From Pluralibacter sp. UBA7423 (GTDB lineage Bacteria > Pseudomonadota > Gammaproteobacteria > Enterobacterales > Enterobacteriaceae), in the NCBI GenBank assembly GCA_002470465.1, contig DKMD01000010.1, positions 170,623-234,622 on the forward strand: 64,000 nt of DNA, read 5' to 3'. The position numbers and the translations under genes are program-made. The notes under the pieces were generated by a model that worked only from the letters and a program-made list of their open reading frames with translations, searched no databases and was not told where the DNA came from. Below are positions 46,087 to 53,410 of the stretch, piece by piece (position 1 is the stretch's first letter; the number at the start of each line of letters is the position of its first letter).

Positions 46087-46251
46087 CTAGCGTCGGGAGA
46101 TAAACAGGGCCTTACACCCGGGGCAAAGCATGGCCTGATTGCGACGGATTTTTGATAGCGGTTGCGCTGATTTTAGGCCACAAACAGGGCAGACGGCAGT
46201 AGTGGTAGACGCACCGCTGAAGAGTTTCATTGCATAATCGATAATGGACAT
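46087..46251 (-). CDS. Small zinc-ribbon protein 2 (54 residues)
   Basis: From ATG 46251 (MSIIDYAMKLFSGA) the minus strand encodes 54 residues ending FISRR and TAG at 46087-46089. GAAAGG lies 9-14 bases before the ATG. Two zinc knuckles, CPVC and CPGC, are 18 residues apart with KIRR between them and ALF after, exactly the pattern of the 58-residue protein at 36768-36944. Too short for usual gene calling, it is supported by the paralogue, the ribosome site and the clean start and stop. It lies between the cspH-like gene (81 bases upstream) and ndvB (156 bases downstream), all on the minus strand. Confidence 0.75.
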   Translation of the reverse strand: MSIIDYAMKLFSGASTTTAVCPVCGLKSAQPLSKIRRNQAMLCPGCKALFISRR

Positions 46252-46332
46252 AATCATTAACCTTTCAATGAATGAGCTTCACCGTATCACATATGGTTAA
46301 GTTTTAATCTAATTATTTTGGTGCACTGAGAT

Positions 46333-46545
46333 TCAGAAAATAGAGATATTTGCAGCCACAGGCACCCTGAGACTATCGATCCGACAAAATTCAATACGGC
46401 TTCCTGAGATGAGTAATTCTGAACCGCAGGCGTTAACGGCTGAAATGTGAAGCAGAACGTCTTTTCGGCCATCTGAAGCGGTAATGAGGCATTTACCACT
46501 GGGAATATCACAACTTTTGATAATGCCTGCCAGTTTATGCAACAA
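46333..46545 (-). CDS. CspF/CspH-like cold-shock domain protein
   Basis: The 70-residue product has the length and pattern of E. coli CspF/CspH, the divergent members of the CspA family: GIIKSCDIPSGKCLITASDG, then RKDVLLHISAV and GSRIEFCRIDSLRVPVAANI. The RNA-binding motifs are degenerate (GKCLIT in place of KGFGFI; VLLHIS in place of VFVHF), as they are in CspF/H. There is no ATG: the frame opens after a TAA and the first usable codons are TTG TTG (46540-46545), with a weak A-rich leader. It could use a TTG start, or be decaying. Confidence 0.65.
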   Translation of the reverse strand: MLHKLAGIIKSCDIPSGKCLITASDGRKDVLLHISAVNACGSELLISGSRIEFCRIDSLRVPVAANISIF

Positions 46546-46634
46546 GTCACTTTTTTAAAACAAACAAAGACCACACGCTGGATAATTTTTTTGCCACTTT
46601 TAATTTTTCTGGCAGGACCTCCGGACGGCTAAAA

Positions 46635-46694
46635 TATAATTTGCTTATTATGACTTCCCGTGCCTTAATGACCCCCATCAGTTCGATGTACAAA
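46635..46694 (+). promoter_or_regulatory. Promoter and cold-box-like leader of the csp gene
   Basis: TATAAT at 46635-46640 is a perfect -10; the -35 is poor. That would give a leader of about 175 bases before the csp ATG, like the long 5' leader of E. coli cspA. CGATGTACAAA at 46684-46694 matches 8 of 11 bases of the cspA cold box TGACGTACAGA. The leader is AT-rich with several short palindromes. The call is plausible rather than proven. Confidence 0.5.
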
Positions 46695-46821
46695 CGAACG
46701 TAAAACATTTTCCGGGCAGTCCTCATTACCAGGCGTTATCGCTGATATCCCCTCCTTTTGAGTCCATACGTTTAATACTATACGTTTACTATCAATACAA
46801 TCATGTATGACAGGAGCCAGT

Positions 46822-47040
46822 ATGACCTCAAGAGTTAAAGGCCTGGTAAAGTGGTTTAACGAAGATAAAGGTTTTGGTTTCATCTCTCCTCTTGATGGAA
46901 GCAAAGATGTTTTTGTTCATTTTTCTGCGCTTCACGGCGACAACTTCAAAACTTTATTTGAAGGACAGAAAGTTGAATTCGCAATACACGGTGGTGACAA
47001 AGGTCCTGCTGCTACAAATGTAATACTTTGCGATAAATAA
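46822..47040 (+). CDS. CspA-family cold-shock protein
   Basis: The 72-residue OB-fold protein has both RNA-binding motifs intact: KGFGFI (RNP1, about residues 18-23) and VFVHFS (RNP2, about 33-38), plus the VKWFN start and GPAATNV end typical of CspA-family RNA chaperones. The ATG at 46822 has CAGGAG 8 bases upstream; the in-frame ATG 15 bases earlier would leave no such site. The long AT-rich leader with a cold-box-like element suggests cold induction. Which of the E. coli paralogues it equals cannot be said. Divergent from the cspH-like gene. Confidence 0.92.
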   Translation: MTSRVKGLVKWFNEDKGFGFISPLDGSKDVFVHFSALHGDNFKTLFEGQKVEFAIHGGDKGPAATNVILCDK

Positions 47041-47152
47041 ATATTTATGGGTCTGCGACAACGATGAAGGATTATTCCTGAGTAGACAGCCCCATAAATT
47101 AAACCAGAGAAAATCCGTTTATTCTTAATATCAGGTCAGCATATTTTTGCGC

Positions 47153-47380
47153 ATGTATGAGTGTGCTGACCGATGTGGTGAAGTGCAGTCCTGCTGTATG
47201 AAAAGCCTGAAAAACGGTGAGGAAACACATCTTCGGATTATGTCCACAGACTTTCCTTCCTTAACCGGCGATCATGATGTTATTTACGCAACTTCTGACA
47301 GGGAATTGACCTCAAAGGAAATACCTGATGTTGCTAAAAATACTTATAGTATTTCATTATCCTCTCTGCTTCACGTTTAA
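47153..47380 (+). CDS. Doubtful hypothetical protein, 75 residues
   Basis: An ATG-started frame (MYECADRCGEVQSCCMKSLK) of 75 codons with four cysteines in its first 16 residues. No Shine-Dalgarno sequence precedes it and I recognise no family. Its only support is a location between csp and a strong terminator on the same strand. Confidence 0.25.
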   Translation: MYECADRCGEVQSCCMKSLKNGEETHLRIMSTDFPSLTGDHDVIYATSDRELTSKEIPDVAKNTYSISLSSLLHV

Positions 47381-47437
47381 TTGTGTACTTACCTTATTTA
47401 TCAGATGCGAACAAAAAATGAGTAACAAACCTTGACG

Positions 47438-47462
47438 GCCTGCTATTAGCAGGCTTTTTTTT
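47438..47462 (+). terminator. Rho-independent terminator
   Basis: GCCTGCT (47438-47444) and AGCAGGC (47448-47454) with a 3-base loop, followed by eight T. It ends a plus-strand transcript from the csp side. Confidence 0.9.
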
Positions 47463-47731
47463 CTGACATATTAAAAATGTTTAATACTTACCCTGAAGAT
47501 AAAATCATTCTTTGTGCGCTGACAAAATACCGTATCTCACTCATCCCCTTCCTGCTATCTTGCCTTTTATGATGAATCCTCCTCAGCGGCAGGGCTAATT
47601 AACCTGATGACTCTTCTGCTGGTATATTCTTCATGTACAACTGAAACTGTGAGTCATGGAGTTACCCAAAGGCTTAGCGGGAGGCACCCGGTAACATATG
47701 TATAAGGCCCTGCTGGCGAGTTCTCTATTGT

Positions 47732-48640
47732 TTAATCAGTAAGCTCAGCATCCACGCGAACTGTCTCAATCAATGCGTTAAGCGCCGCAGGCATCTGCCT
47801 GTGGCCCGGAAAATAAAGGTAAAAGCCGGGGACGGTAGGTGACCAGTCTGCCAGGACGCGAACCAGCCGGCCAGCAGCTACATGCTGCTGATTCTCTTCG
47901 CAATCAGGGGCATATACCAGACCTGTACCCCGCAGTGCGACATCAATCATCATGTCTACCGTGTCCAGTATCAGCGGGCCCTCTACCGATATCGCGACGC
48001 GCTTACCGTCTTTGGCAAATTCCCATCGATACAGGTTACCGCTGGAGATTTCACGTCGGCCAATACATAAATGCATTTGTAAATCTTGCGGCGTCCGGGG
48101 CAAAGGGAAGCGGCGAAAATAATCGGGTGAACCATATACTGCGGCGGTGAAGTCTTGTGTGACCCGTACTGCGTTCATGTCTTTCGGGATATCAGAGCGC
48201 AGACGAATACCGGCATCAAAGCCCTCTTTGACGATATCCACAAAGCTATCATTGAGAGAAATTTCCAGCGTTATATCGGGGAAGTCATGCGAAAACTGCT
48301 TAGAAATGGGCATAAAAACCATCTGGTACGCAATACGCGGAGAGTTGATCCGTAGGCTGCCATGGGGATGCTGGCGAAAGACGTTCACTTCTTCGACTGC
48401 CTCAGCGATTGTCGAAAAGGCGGGGGCAATTCTCTCAAGCAATGCCTTTCCGGCTGCGGTAGGCGAAACGGTACGGGTAGTGCGATTAAGCAATCTCACA
48501 CCGAGCCGTTCTTCCAGTGCGCGCAAAGAATGACTGAGTGTTGAGGCTGTCAGGTTAAGCCTCGCGGCTGCTCGTCGAAAGTTTCGCTCTTCGGCAACAG
48601 CCACAAAAGCTGTCAATTCACCCAGTTGATTAGTGCGCAT
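47732..48640 (-). CDS. LysR-family transcriptional regulator
   Basis: A 302-residue LysR protein. The HTH lies at about residues 5-60 (LTAFVAVAEERNFRRAAARL, then TASTLSHSLRALEERLGVRL), and the effector domain follows (about 90-295). The pattern with HGSLRINSPRIA and GIRLRSDIPKDM fits the large CrgA/DsdC-like group that often controls a neighbouring oxidoreductase. The ATG at 48640 (MRTNQLGELTAF) is chosen over an upstream frame because it starts the HTH in register. Divergent from the SDR gene across 180 bases, which is probably its target. Confidence 0.88.
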   Translation of the reverse strand: MRTNQLGELTAFVAVAEERNFRRAAARLNLTASTLSHSLRALEERLGVRLLNRTTRTVSPTAAGKALLERIAPAFSTIAEAVEEVNVFRQHPHGSLRINSPRIAYQMVFMPISKQFSHDFPDITLEISLNDSFVDIVKEGFDAGIRLRSDIPKDMNAVRVTQDFTAAVYGSPDYFRRFPLPRTPQDLQMHLCIGRREISSGNLYRWEFAKDGKRVAISVEGPLILDTVDMMIDVALRGTGLVYAPDCEENQQHVAAGRLVRVLADWSPTVPGFYLYFPGHRQMPAALNALIETVRVDAELTD

Positions 48641-48819
48641 ATTAGCTATCCCATTGATGAATATTAGCCAGTAATACATGCGATAAAGCATGGCTTATCT
48701 TCAACAATAAAGCATCCTATAGTTATTTCTCAGCGTTCAGGTAACTCATCCATATTGACGCGGCTCGTACTGGCTGTACTGGGTGCGGCAACCTTCAGAA
48801 ATATTGAGAACTAAGCACT

Positions 48820-49572
48820 ATGAAAACGTTCAGCGATAAAGTTGCACTCGTTATTGGCGGCACCTCTGGTATTGGCCGGGCCACCGCGCTTGCATTTGCC
48901 CAGGAAGGGGCAAATGTTGCCGTTGTGGGACGGCGGGAGGCCGAGGGCAAAGAAAGTGTCACACTCATCGAGCAGGCTGGGGGTAAAGGTCTTTTTGTAC
49001 AGGCCGATCTTTCTGTCGAAGAACAGGTAGCGCTCTCAGTCACGCGAACCGTGGAGGTATTTGGGGGCTTACACTTCGCATTCAACAACGCAGGTGTATT
49101 TCTCCCGTCTGCTTCGATTACTGAAACCTCCGCTGATGACATCGACCGTACTCTGGCCGTCAATGTGCGCGGTACTGCACTTTGTATGAAGTACGAAATC
49201 CCCGCGATACTGAAAAGCGGTGGAGGAAGCATCGTTAATACCGCTTCGTTCCTGGGGCTCCGGGCCTTTCCGGGGTCAGCAATATACAACGCGAGTAAAT
49301 TTGCCGTTATCGGGCTGACCAAATCAGCGGCGGTGGAGTTTGCTTCACAAGGAGTCCGGATCAATGCAGTGTGCCCGGGCGTGATTGACACGCCGATGAA
49401 CGAGGCGATGCGAGCTGAAGAGAGTGGACGTAATTTTCTCAATGACCTGCAACCGATGAAACGAACCGGACGCCCCGAAGAGATTGCAAAGGCGATTCTT
49501 TACCTGTGCTCGTCAGGTGCCGGGTTTATCACAGGCACGACTCTTAGCGTTGATGGGGGAATCACGATCTAG
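48820..49572 (+). CDS. Short-chain dehydrogenase/reductase (SDR)
   Basis: This 250-residue enzyme is a classical SDR: cofactor loop GGTSGIGRATA (about residues 13-23), NNAG (about 87-90), catalytic Ser in NTASFLGLR and YNASK (Tyr/Lys, about 155-159), with PGVIDTPMNEAM after it. It resembles the glucose 1-dehydrogenase-like group but the substrate is unknown. Arg residues after the second strand (VVGRREAEGK) suggest NADP(H). Divergent from the LysR gene. Stands alone downstream, with no terminator I can call. Confidence 0.9.
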   Translation: MKTFSDKVALVIGGTSGIGRATALAFAQEGANVAVVGRREAEGKESVTLIEQAGGKGLFVQADLSVEEQVALSVTRTVEVFGGLHFAFNNAGVFLPSASITETSADDIDRTLAVNVRGTALCMKYEIPAILKSGGGSIVNTASFLGLRAFPGSAIYNASKFAVIGLTKSAAVEFASQGVRINAVCPGVIDTPMNEAMRAEESGRNFLNDLQPMKRTGRPEEIAKAILYLCSSGAGFITGTTLSVDGGITI

Positions 49573-49807
49573 AGGGTTTTAGAATCACATGATGCCATGA
49601 TCACTTAATTCATATCGCATTGCTCAGCGCTACATTTTCCCTTTCGCCATCCTGGCGTAAATTCAGATGGTGCGGGTTTGGAACGAAAAGAAGACATTAG
49701 TCCCACGCACCCTTGGTACACCGGGCCCCGATAACATTGATACAATTTGGATATGAAGGGAACAGCCGCTCAGGCGGCTGGTATGCCCTTAAAGAAACAG
49801 AGAAGAC

Positions 49808-50563
49808 TCAAGCGGTAAAGCCGCCGTTAACGTCGATCACTGAACCTGTTATTGAGCTCGCATCGGGTCCGGCAAGAAATACGATTGCGGCGGCGACTTC
49901 TTCAACCGTTACATAGCGCCTGATGGCATGTGACTCCATAATGATAGGTGGCAGCTTATCCTTCGATTCTGACGCCATATCCGTATCCATAAGCCCCGCC
50001 TGGACCACATTAACCGTAATACCGCGGGCCCCGAGATCGCGTGCTGCTCCCTTGCTGTAGGCGACAATTGCCGCTTTGCTGGCGGCGTAATCGGTCGTAC
50101 CGGGAAAAGCAACACGGGTCCCGAGACCAGACCCAACCGAAATAATACGTCCACCTTCCGGCAGAACCTTTACCGCAGCACGAATGTTGGCGATGACGCC
50201 CATCGTATTAATCGCCCACTGACGATCCATTGCCGCATTGTCGATGTCAGGAGCGTCTATGTTCTTTCCCTGCAAAGCAACGGCTGCGTTATTGACAAGA
50301 ATATCCAGTTTTCCAAGTTTTTCTTTAACTTCACGGATTAACAATTCAGCACCATCAGGATCGCCCTGGTCGGTTTTTATCGCGATTGCACGTACGCCTT
50401 TGTTAACGAGAGCAGAGACAACACTAAACGCTTTTTCTTCGGAAGCGACATAGGTGATAGCGACATCCGCCCCTTGCTCTGCCAGCGCCGCAGCAGTAGC
50501 GGCACCAAGCCCGCGGGAACCACCGGTGACGAGGGCAACTTTGCCAGAAAGATTCTTGTTCAT
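49808..50563 (-). CDS. Short-chain dehydrogenase/reductase (3-oxoacyl-ACP reductase-like)
   Basis: A 251-residue SDR with cofactor loop TGGSRGLGAATA, NNAA, the catalytic serine in ISVGSGLG and YAASK (Tyr/Lys), and a C-terminal DVNGGFTA typical of FabG-like enzymes. The ATG at 50563 (MNKNLSGKVALVTGG) is chosen because the longer frame runs into a palindromic promoter region. Substrate unknown. Divergent from the tetR gene across 167 bases; the operator between them suggests TetR represses it. Confidence 0.9.
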   Translation of the reverse strand: MNKNLSGKVALVTGGSRGLGAATAAALAEQGADVAITYVASEEKAFSVVSALVNKGVRAIAIKTDQGDPDGAELLIREVKEKLGKLDILVNNAAVALQGKNIDAPDIDNAAMDRQWAINTMGVIANIRAAVKVLPEGGRIISVGSGLGTRVAFPGTTDYAASKAAIVAYSKGAARDLGARGITVNVVQAGLMDTDMASESKDKLPPIIMESHAIRRYVTVEEVAAAIVFLAGPDASSITGSVIDVNGGFTA

Positions 50564-50636
50564 TTGGATACCTTGTTGTTGAAATTCAGGTTGGAGCCCG
50601 GTTAATACGCGACTCATTAAGCGCATAGCAAATACA

Positions 50637-50665
50637 ATACCGATCGATATCATACCGAACGGTAT
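50637..50665. promoter_or_regulatory. Tandem palindromic operator between the SDR and tetR genes
   Basis: ATACCGAACGGTAT (50652-50665) is a perfect inverted repeat. A weaker copy, ATACCGATCGATAT (50637-50650), lies 15 bases to the left. Their place between the divergent start codons and the size of the half-sites fit a TetR-family operator. Confidence 0.7.
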
Positions 50666-50730
50666 TTTATTGCATGTGCATCGTCAAGCGTTTTATACTG
50701 ATCGTTATTGAAATTTGGCGAAGGCTTAAA

Positions 50731-51345
50731 ATGGGACGACATAAACAATTTGATGAAGGTGAAGCTCTGGAAGCTGCGCTCTCTGTCTTCTGGCAAAAAG
50801 GTTATGAAGGCACCTCATTTCAGGATTTAACTCGCGCGACGGGTGTAGCACGTCCCGGTCTGTACGCAGCATTCGGTAACAAGGAAGCCTTTTTCAGGAA
50901 GGCACTTGATCTCTATGAAAGCAAATACATGGGATATATGTCGAAGGCGCTCGATGAACCGACGTCCCGCCAGGTTGTAGAAGGTATCCTGAGAGGCTCC
51001 GCCTTCCTTCAGACCACAAATGCGGCTCATCCTGGTTGCCTGGGCATAAACGGTGCACTGGCGTGTTCTGAAGATGCAGAACCCATTCGTCTTGAACTTA
51101 TTAAACGCCGTGCAAAATTTCAGCTGGCGTTACAAAAACGCTTCGACAAGGCCCGCCTTGAGGGAGATTTGCCCGAGTCGATTGACTGCACAACGCTCGC
51201 CTCCTTTGTGATGGCAATTGCGCAAGGCATGGCCGTGCAGGCTAAAGCAGGCGCATCAAGAAAAGCGCTTATCGGGTTAATTAAACATACTCTCTTTACA
51301 TGGCCTTCTGCTGCGAATGAATGCCAGAAGAACCAAAACGGTTAA
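50731..51345 (+). CDS. TetR-family transcriptional regulator
   Basis: This 204-residue protein has the TetR N-terminal HTH (about residues 10-55: EALEAALSVFWQKGYEGTSF, then LTRATGVARPGLYAAFGNKE) and an all-helical ligand domain with HPGCLGINGALAC, as in the YxaF/TetR_C subgroup that often controls SDR or quinone-reductase genes. The ATG at 50731 has GAAGG upstream; the ORF extends further but includes the operator region. Divergent from the SDR gene, probably autoregulated by the shared operator. Confidence 0.9.
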   Translation: MGRHKQFDEGEALEAALSVFWQKGYEGTSFQDLTRATGVARPGLYAAFGNKEAFFRKALDLYESKYMGYMSKALDEPTSRQVVEGILRGSAFLQTTNAAHPGCLGINGALACSEDAEPIRLELIKRRAKFQLALQKRFDKARLEGDLPESIDCTTLASFVMAIAQGMAVQAKAGASRKALIGLIKHTLFTWPSAANECQKNQNG

Positions 51346-51478
51346 ACCAACGTCCGCTTCAGGCTTAGCGCCCGGCAGGGGAACAACGACTATGGTTTTG
51401 TCACACAACTATGAGGTAGACCTCACTTTATAAGCTTTGCGAGTCATATCCTGTGAGTAATTCTCAGGAGGTAAACAC

Positions 51479-51793
51479 ATGAAAAAGCTTCTGATATGTT
51501 GTTTGTTTGGAAACACAGCAAATTCTCTCGCCAAAAAGATGCAGCTGCTGGCGGAAAAAAAGGGCCACCCACTCATTGTTGGTGCGGTGGGTCTGGAAAA
51601 TTTTGCCAGCGTGGCTCCCGCTTTCGACGGATTTCTTGTCGCACCGCATATTCAATATAAGCTCGCTGAAATTGAAGACATTGTTGGAAACTCTCGTTCA
51701 ATTGCCATTATTGAAAGTCTGCCCTATGCATCACTCGACGCGGAAAAAGTTTTAGCGTTTGTGATGGCACAAATGCCTGAACTGGTCGCCTGA
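51479..51793 (+). CDS. Orphan PTS IIB protein, lactose/cellobiose type
   Basis: The 104-residue protein resembles the IIB domain of the lactose/chitobiose PTS family (ChbB). The phosphorylated cysteine loop aligns as CCLFGNTANSLAKKM (Cys8 by alignment), and VAPHIQYKLAEIEDI matches the LGPQI region of ChbB. AGGAGG precedes the ATG by 6 bases. No IIA or IIC gene is nearby, so it either pairs with components encoded elsewhere or has a regulatory role. A palindrome GAGGTAGACCTC lies in the upstream region. Confidence 0.85.
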   Translation: MKKLLICCLFGNTANSLAKKMQLLAEKKGHPLIVGAVGLENFASVAPAFDGFLVAPHIQYKLAEIEDIVGNSRSIAIIESLPYASLDAEKVLAFVMAQMPELVA

Positions 51794-51799
51794 CAGCGA

Positions 51800-51829
51800 A
51801 GGCCGCATCTTTTGTGCGGCCTCCTTTCT
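51800..51829 (+). terminator. Terminator of the IIB gene
   Basis: AGGCCGCA (51800-51807) and TGCGGCCT (51815-51822) form an 8-bp stem with a 7-base loop, followed by CCTTTCTT. Confidence 0.8.
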
Positions 51830-51960
51830 TCTGCTATAAGCGAAAAGCTGACATTGGTGCGGAGCATAGAGCAGCAATGGCTTTTAGCACATAATAAAGC
51901 CATTGCTGATGGTTACCGTTGACCCGTATTGTAAAATTCAAGCCTGAGTGAGCATTATAT

Positions 51961-52359
51961 TCATCGATTAAAACGACTGATGGCAATATCCGTTACTGGC
52001 GTGAAGAAGGACACCAACGTTCCTTCAGGATCGCGAATCTGCATTGTTCTGTTTCCCCAGGGCATATTTTTGGGTTCATGAACAAATTCCAGACTGTATT
52101 CTTTTAATCTAATGAATGCCTTATCAACATCCTTGACCATAAATTCAAGAATTGCTGAGTGGTTGGACGCAGGCCGGGCGCAACCTTCTTTAAATAAAGC
52201 GACGGTTTCTTCGCTCCCAATGGCTATTACTGCCGTAGGCGTTATGATTTCAGCAAACACCGGTGCCAGCCATTCAGCCTGATATCCTGTTATTAATTCA
52301 TAAAAATTAACAACTTTGTTGATATCTTGTACGATAAGTCGTATTGATACTAATTTCAC
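51961..52359 (-). CDS. VOC-family (glyoxalase-like) protein
   Basis: The 132-residue protein has the two beta-alpha-beta-beta-beta modules of the vicinal oxygen chelate superfamily (first about 4-60, VSIRLIVQDINKVVNFYE; second about 65-125, SAILEFMVKDVDKAF, MQIRDPEGTLVSFFTP). The Glu of RDPEGTLV is a typical metal ligand; other ligands are uncertain, so it may be non-enzymatic or a binding protein. It starts with GTG, with AAGGAG 8 bases upstream. Divergent from the WYL regulator across 90 bases. Confidence 0.85.
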   Translation of the reverse strand: MKLVSIRLIVQDINKVVNFYELITGYQAEWLAPVFAEIITPTAVIAIGSEETVALFKEGCARPASNHSAILEFMVKDVDKAFIRLKEYSLEFVHEPKNMPWGNRTMQIRDPEGTLVSFFTPVTDIAISRFNR

Positions 52360-52448
52360 AGACTACTCCTTATTGCTGCGAGAAGTGCAGCATTCGGGAG
52401 AATCATCACTCAGGTCTGCTGACAACATGGTGGCAACAGGTAAAAAAA

Positions 52449-53168
52449 ATGAGGCGGGCAGACCGACTTTTCCAGATCATTCAGATACTCAGACGGACAA
52501 AACTCCCGGTCACGGCGGCCAGGCTGGCTGATGAGCTCGAGGTATCTAAACGCACCGTATATCGGGATCTTGCTGATTTGGCAGGACAGCGGGTTCCGGT
52601 TGAAGGTGAGGCCGGGTCCGGCTACAGACTCAGTGAATATTATGATTTTCCCCCTTTAATGTTCACCCCGGATGAACTTGATGCCTTATTGCTCGGCGTT
52701 GAACTGGTACAACGCCTGCCGGATGCCACACTTGTCAACAACGCAAAGGATGTATTATCAAAAATATCATCAGTGATTCCGGGTAAGTTGCAGAGTGTTT
52801 TAAACCCATCGGCGGTTGCCTTAAAACCCGAAGAGCCGATCGCAACGAAAACTGACACCCGCCAGATCAGAGCCGCAATCCGTGACGGTAGAAAACTGTT
52901 GATCGAGTACCGTTCCGCTGATGGAACTCTCTCCAAAAGAGTTGTCTGGCCGATCGTACTTGGCTATGACCAGACTCATTGTCTCCTCATCGCCTGGTGT
53001 GAAAAAAGAGAGAGTTTTAGACATTTTCGTGCCGATCGCCTGGTCAGTCTTTTATTGTTAAATGAATGTATAGACACTGACAGAAAAGTACTCAGATCGA
53101 GATGGGAAGAATGGCGAGAAGCAGAGTTATTACGACTCAGAGAAATAAAACTTTTAGGGGGATTATAA
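52449..53168 (+). CDS. WYL-domain transcriptional regulator
   Basis: This 239-residue protein is a YafY/DeoR-like regulator: an N-terminal HTH_11 (about residues 3-58, LPVTAARLADELEVSKRTVY) and a C-terminal WYL domain (about 135-215, with LLIEYRSADGTLSKRVVWPI and FRADRLVSLLL). The WYL domain senses a ligand, in other proteins often nucleic acid or nucleotide. The ATG at 52449 (MRRADRLFQIIQILR) is the usual family start; the longer upstream frame overlaps the VOC gene. Its likely target is the divergent VOC gene. Confidence 0.9.
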   Translation: MRRADRLFQIIQILRRTKLPVTAARLADELEVSKRTVYRDLADLAGQRVPVEGEAGSGYRLSEYYDFPPLMFTPDELDALLLGVELVQRLPDATLVNNAKDVLSKISSVIPGKLQSVLNPSAVALKPEEPIATKTDTRQIRAAIRDGRKLLIEYRSADGTLSKRVVWPIVLGYDQTHCLLIAWCEKRESFRHFRADRLVSLLLLNECIDTDRKVLRSRWEEWREAELLRLREIKLLGGL

Positions 53169-53352
53169 TAATAGGCTCCCCTGCATCGCTTATTGAGGTT
53201 GGCTGTATCAAACGTATCAGGCTCACAGTTTAGTCTTTTCGTTAGCTCCTCTGGTTTTTACTGGCTGTCTTGTTGATTCTTTGATTTTAAAATTCTCAAC
53301 GTCCGCGTTTGGCACAAATCACCCGCCATACTGCAAATGAAGAATCCCTCTC

Positions 53353-53391
53353 AAAAAAACGCCCCGACACCAAAGTATCGGGGCGTTTTTG
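53353..53391. terminator. Bidirectional terminator at the right border of the island
   Basis: ACGCCCCGA (53359-53367) and TCGGGGCGT (53378-53386) form a 9-bp stem, flanked by an A run and a T run. It can stop the WYL gene from the left and ypfH from the right. The 180 bases before it hold no feature I can name. Confidence 0.85.
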
Positions 53392-53410
53392 CTTAATAAA
53401 GGCGACAGAG

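Larger units (their letters stand above)
47041..47731. other. Long region with no clear gene, with one weak reading frame
   Basis: Between csp and the LysR gene. Just after csp, ATTTATGGG and CCCATAAAT (47044-47052 and 47091-47099) could pair around a long loop. A 75-codon frame (47153-47380, ATG start, several cysteines near the N-terminus, ending SLSSLLHV) has no ribosome site and no recognisable family; it may be chance. A strong terminator follows at 47438. The last 270 bases, before the LysR stop, hold nothing I can name. Confidence 0.5.

Noticed and set aside
47041..47110. An ATTTATGGG...CCCATAAAT hairpin after csp as a terminator
   Set aside because: The loop is about 40 bases, there is a mismatch near the base and no T run follows; the proper terminator is at 47438.
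49713..49916. A 67-codon frame at the SDR-SDR boundary
   Set aside because: No ribosome site, and the second half overlaps the end of the SDR gene on the other strand.
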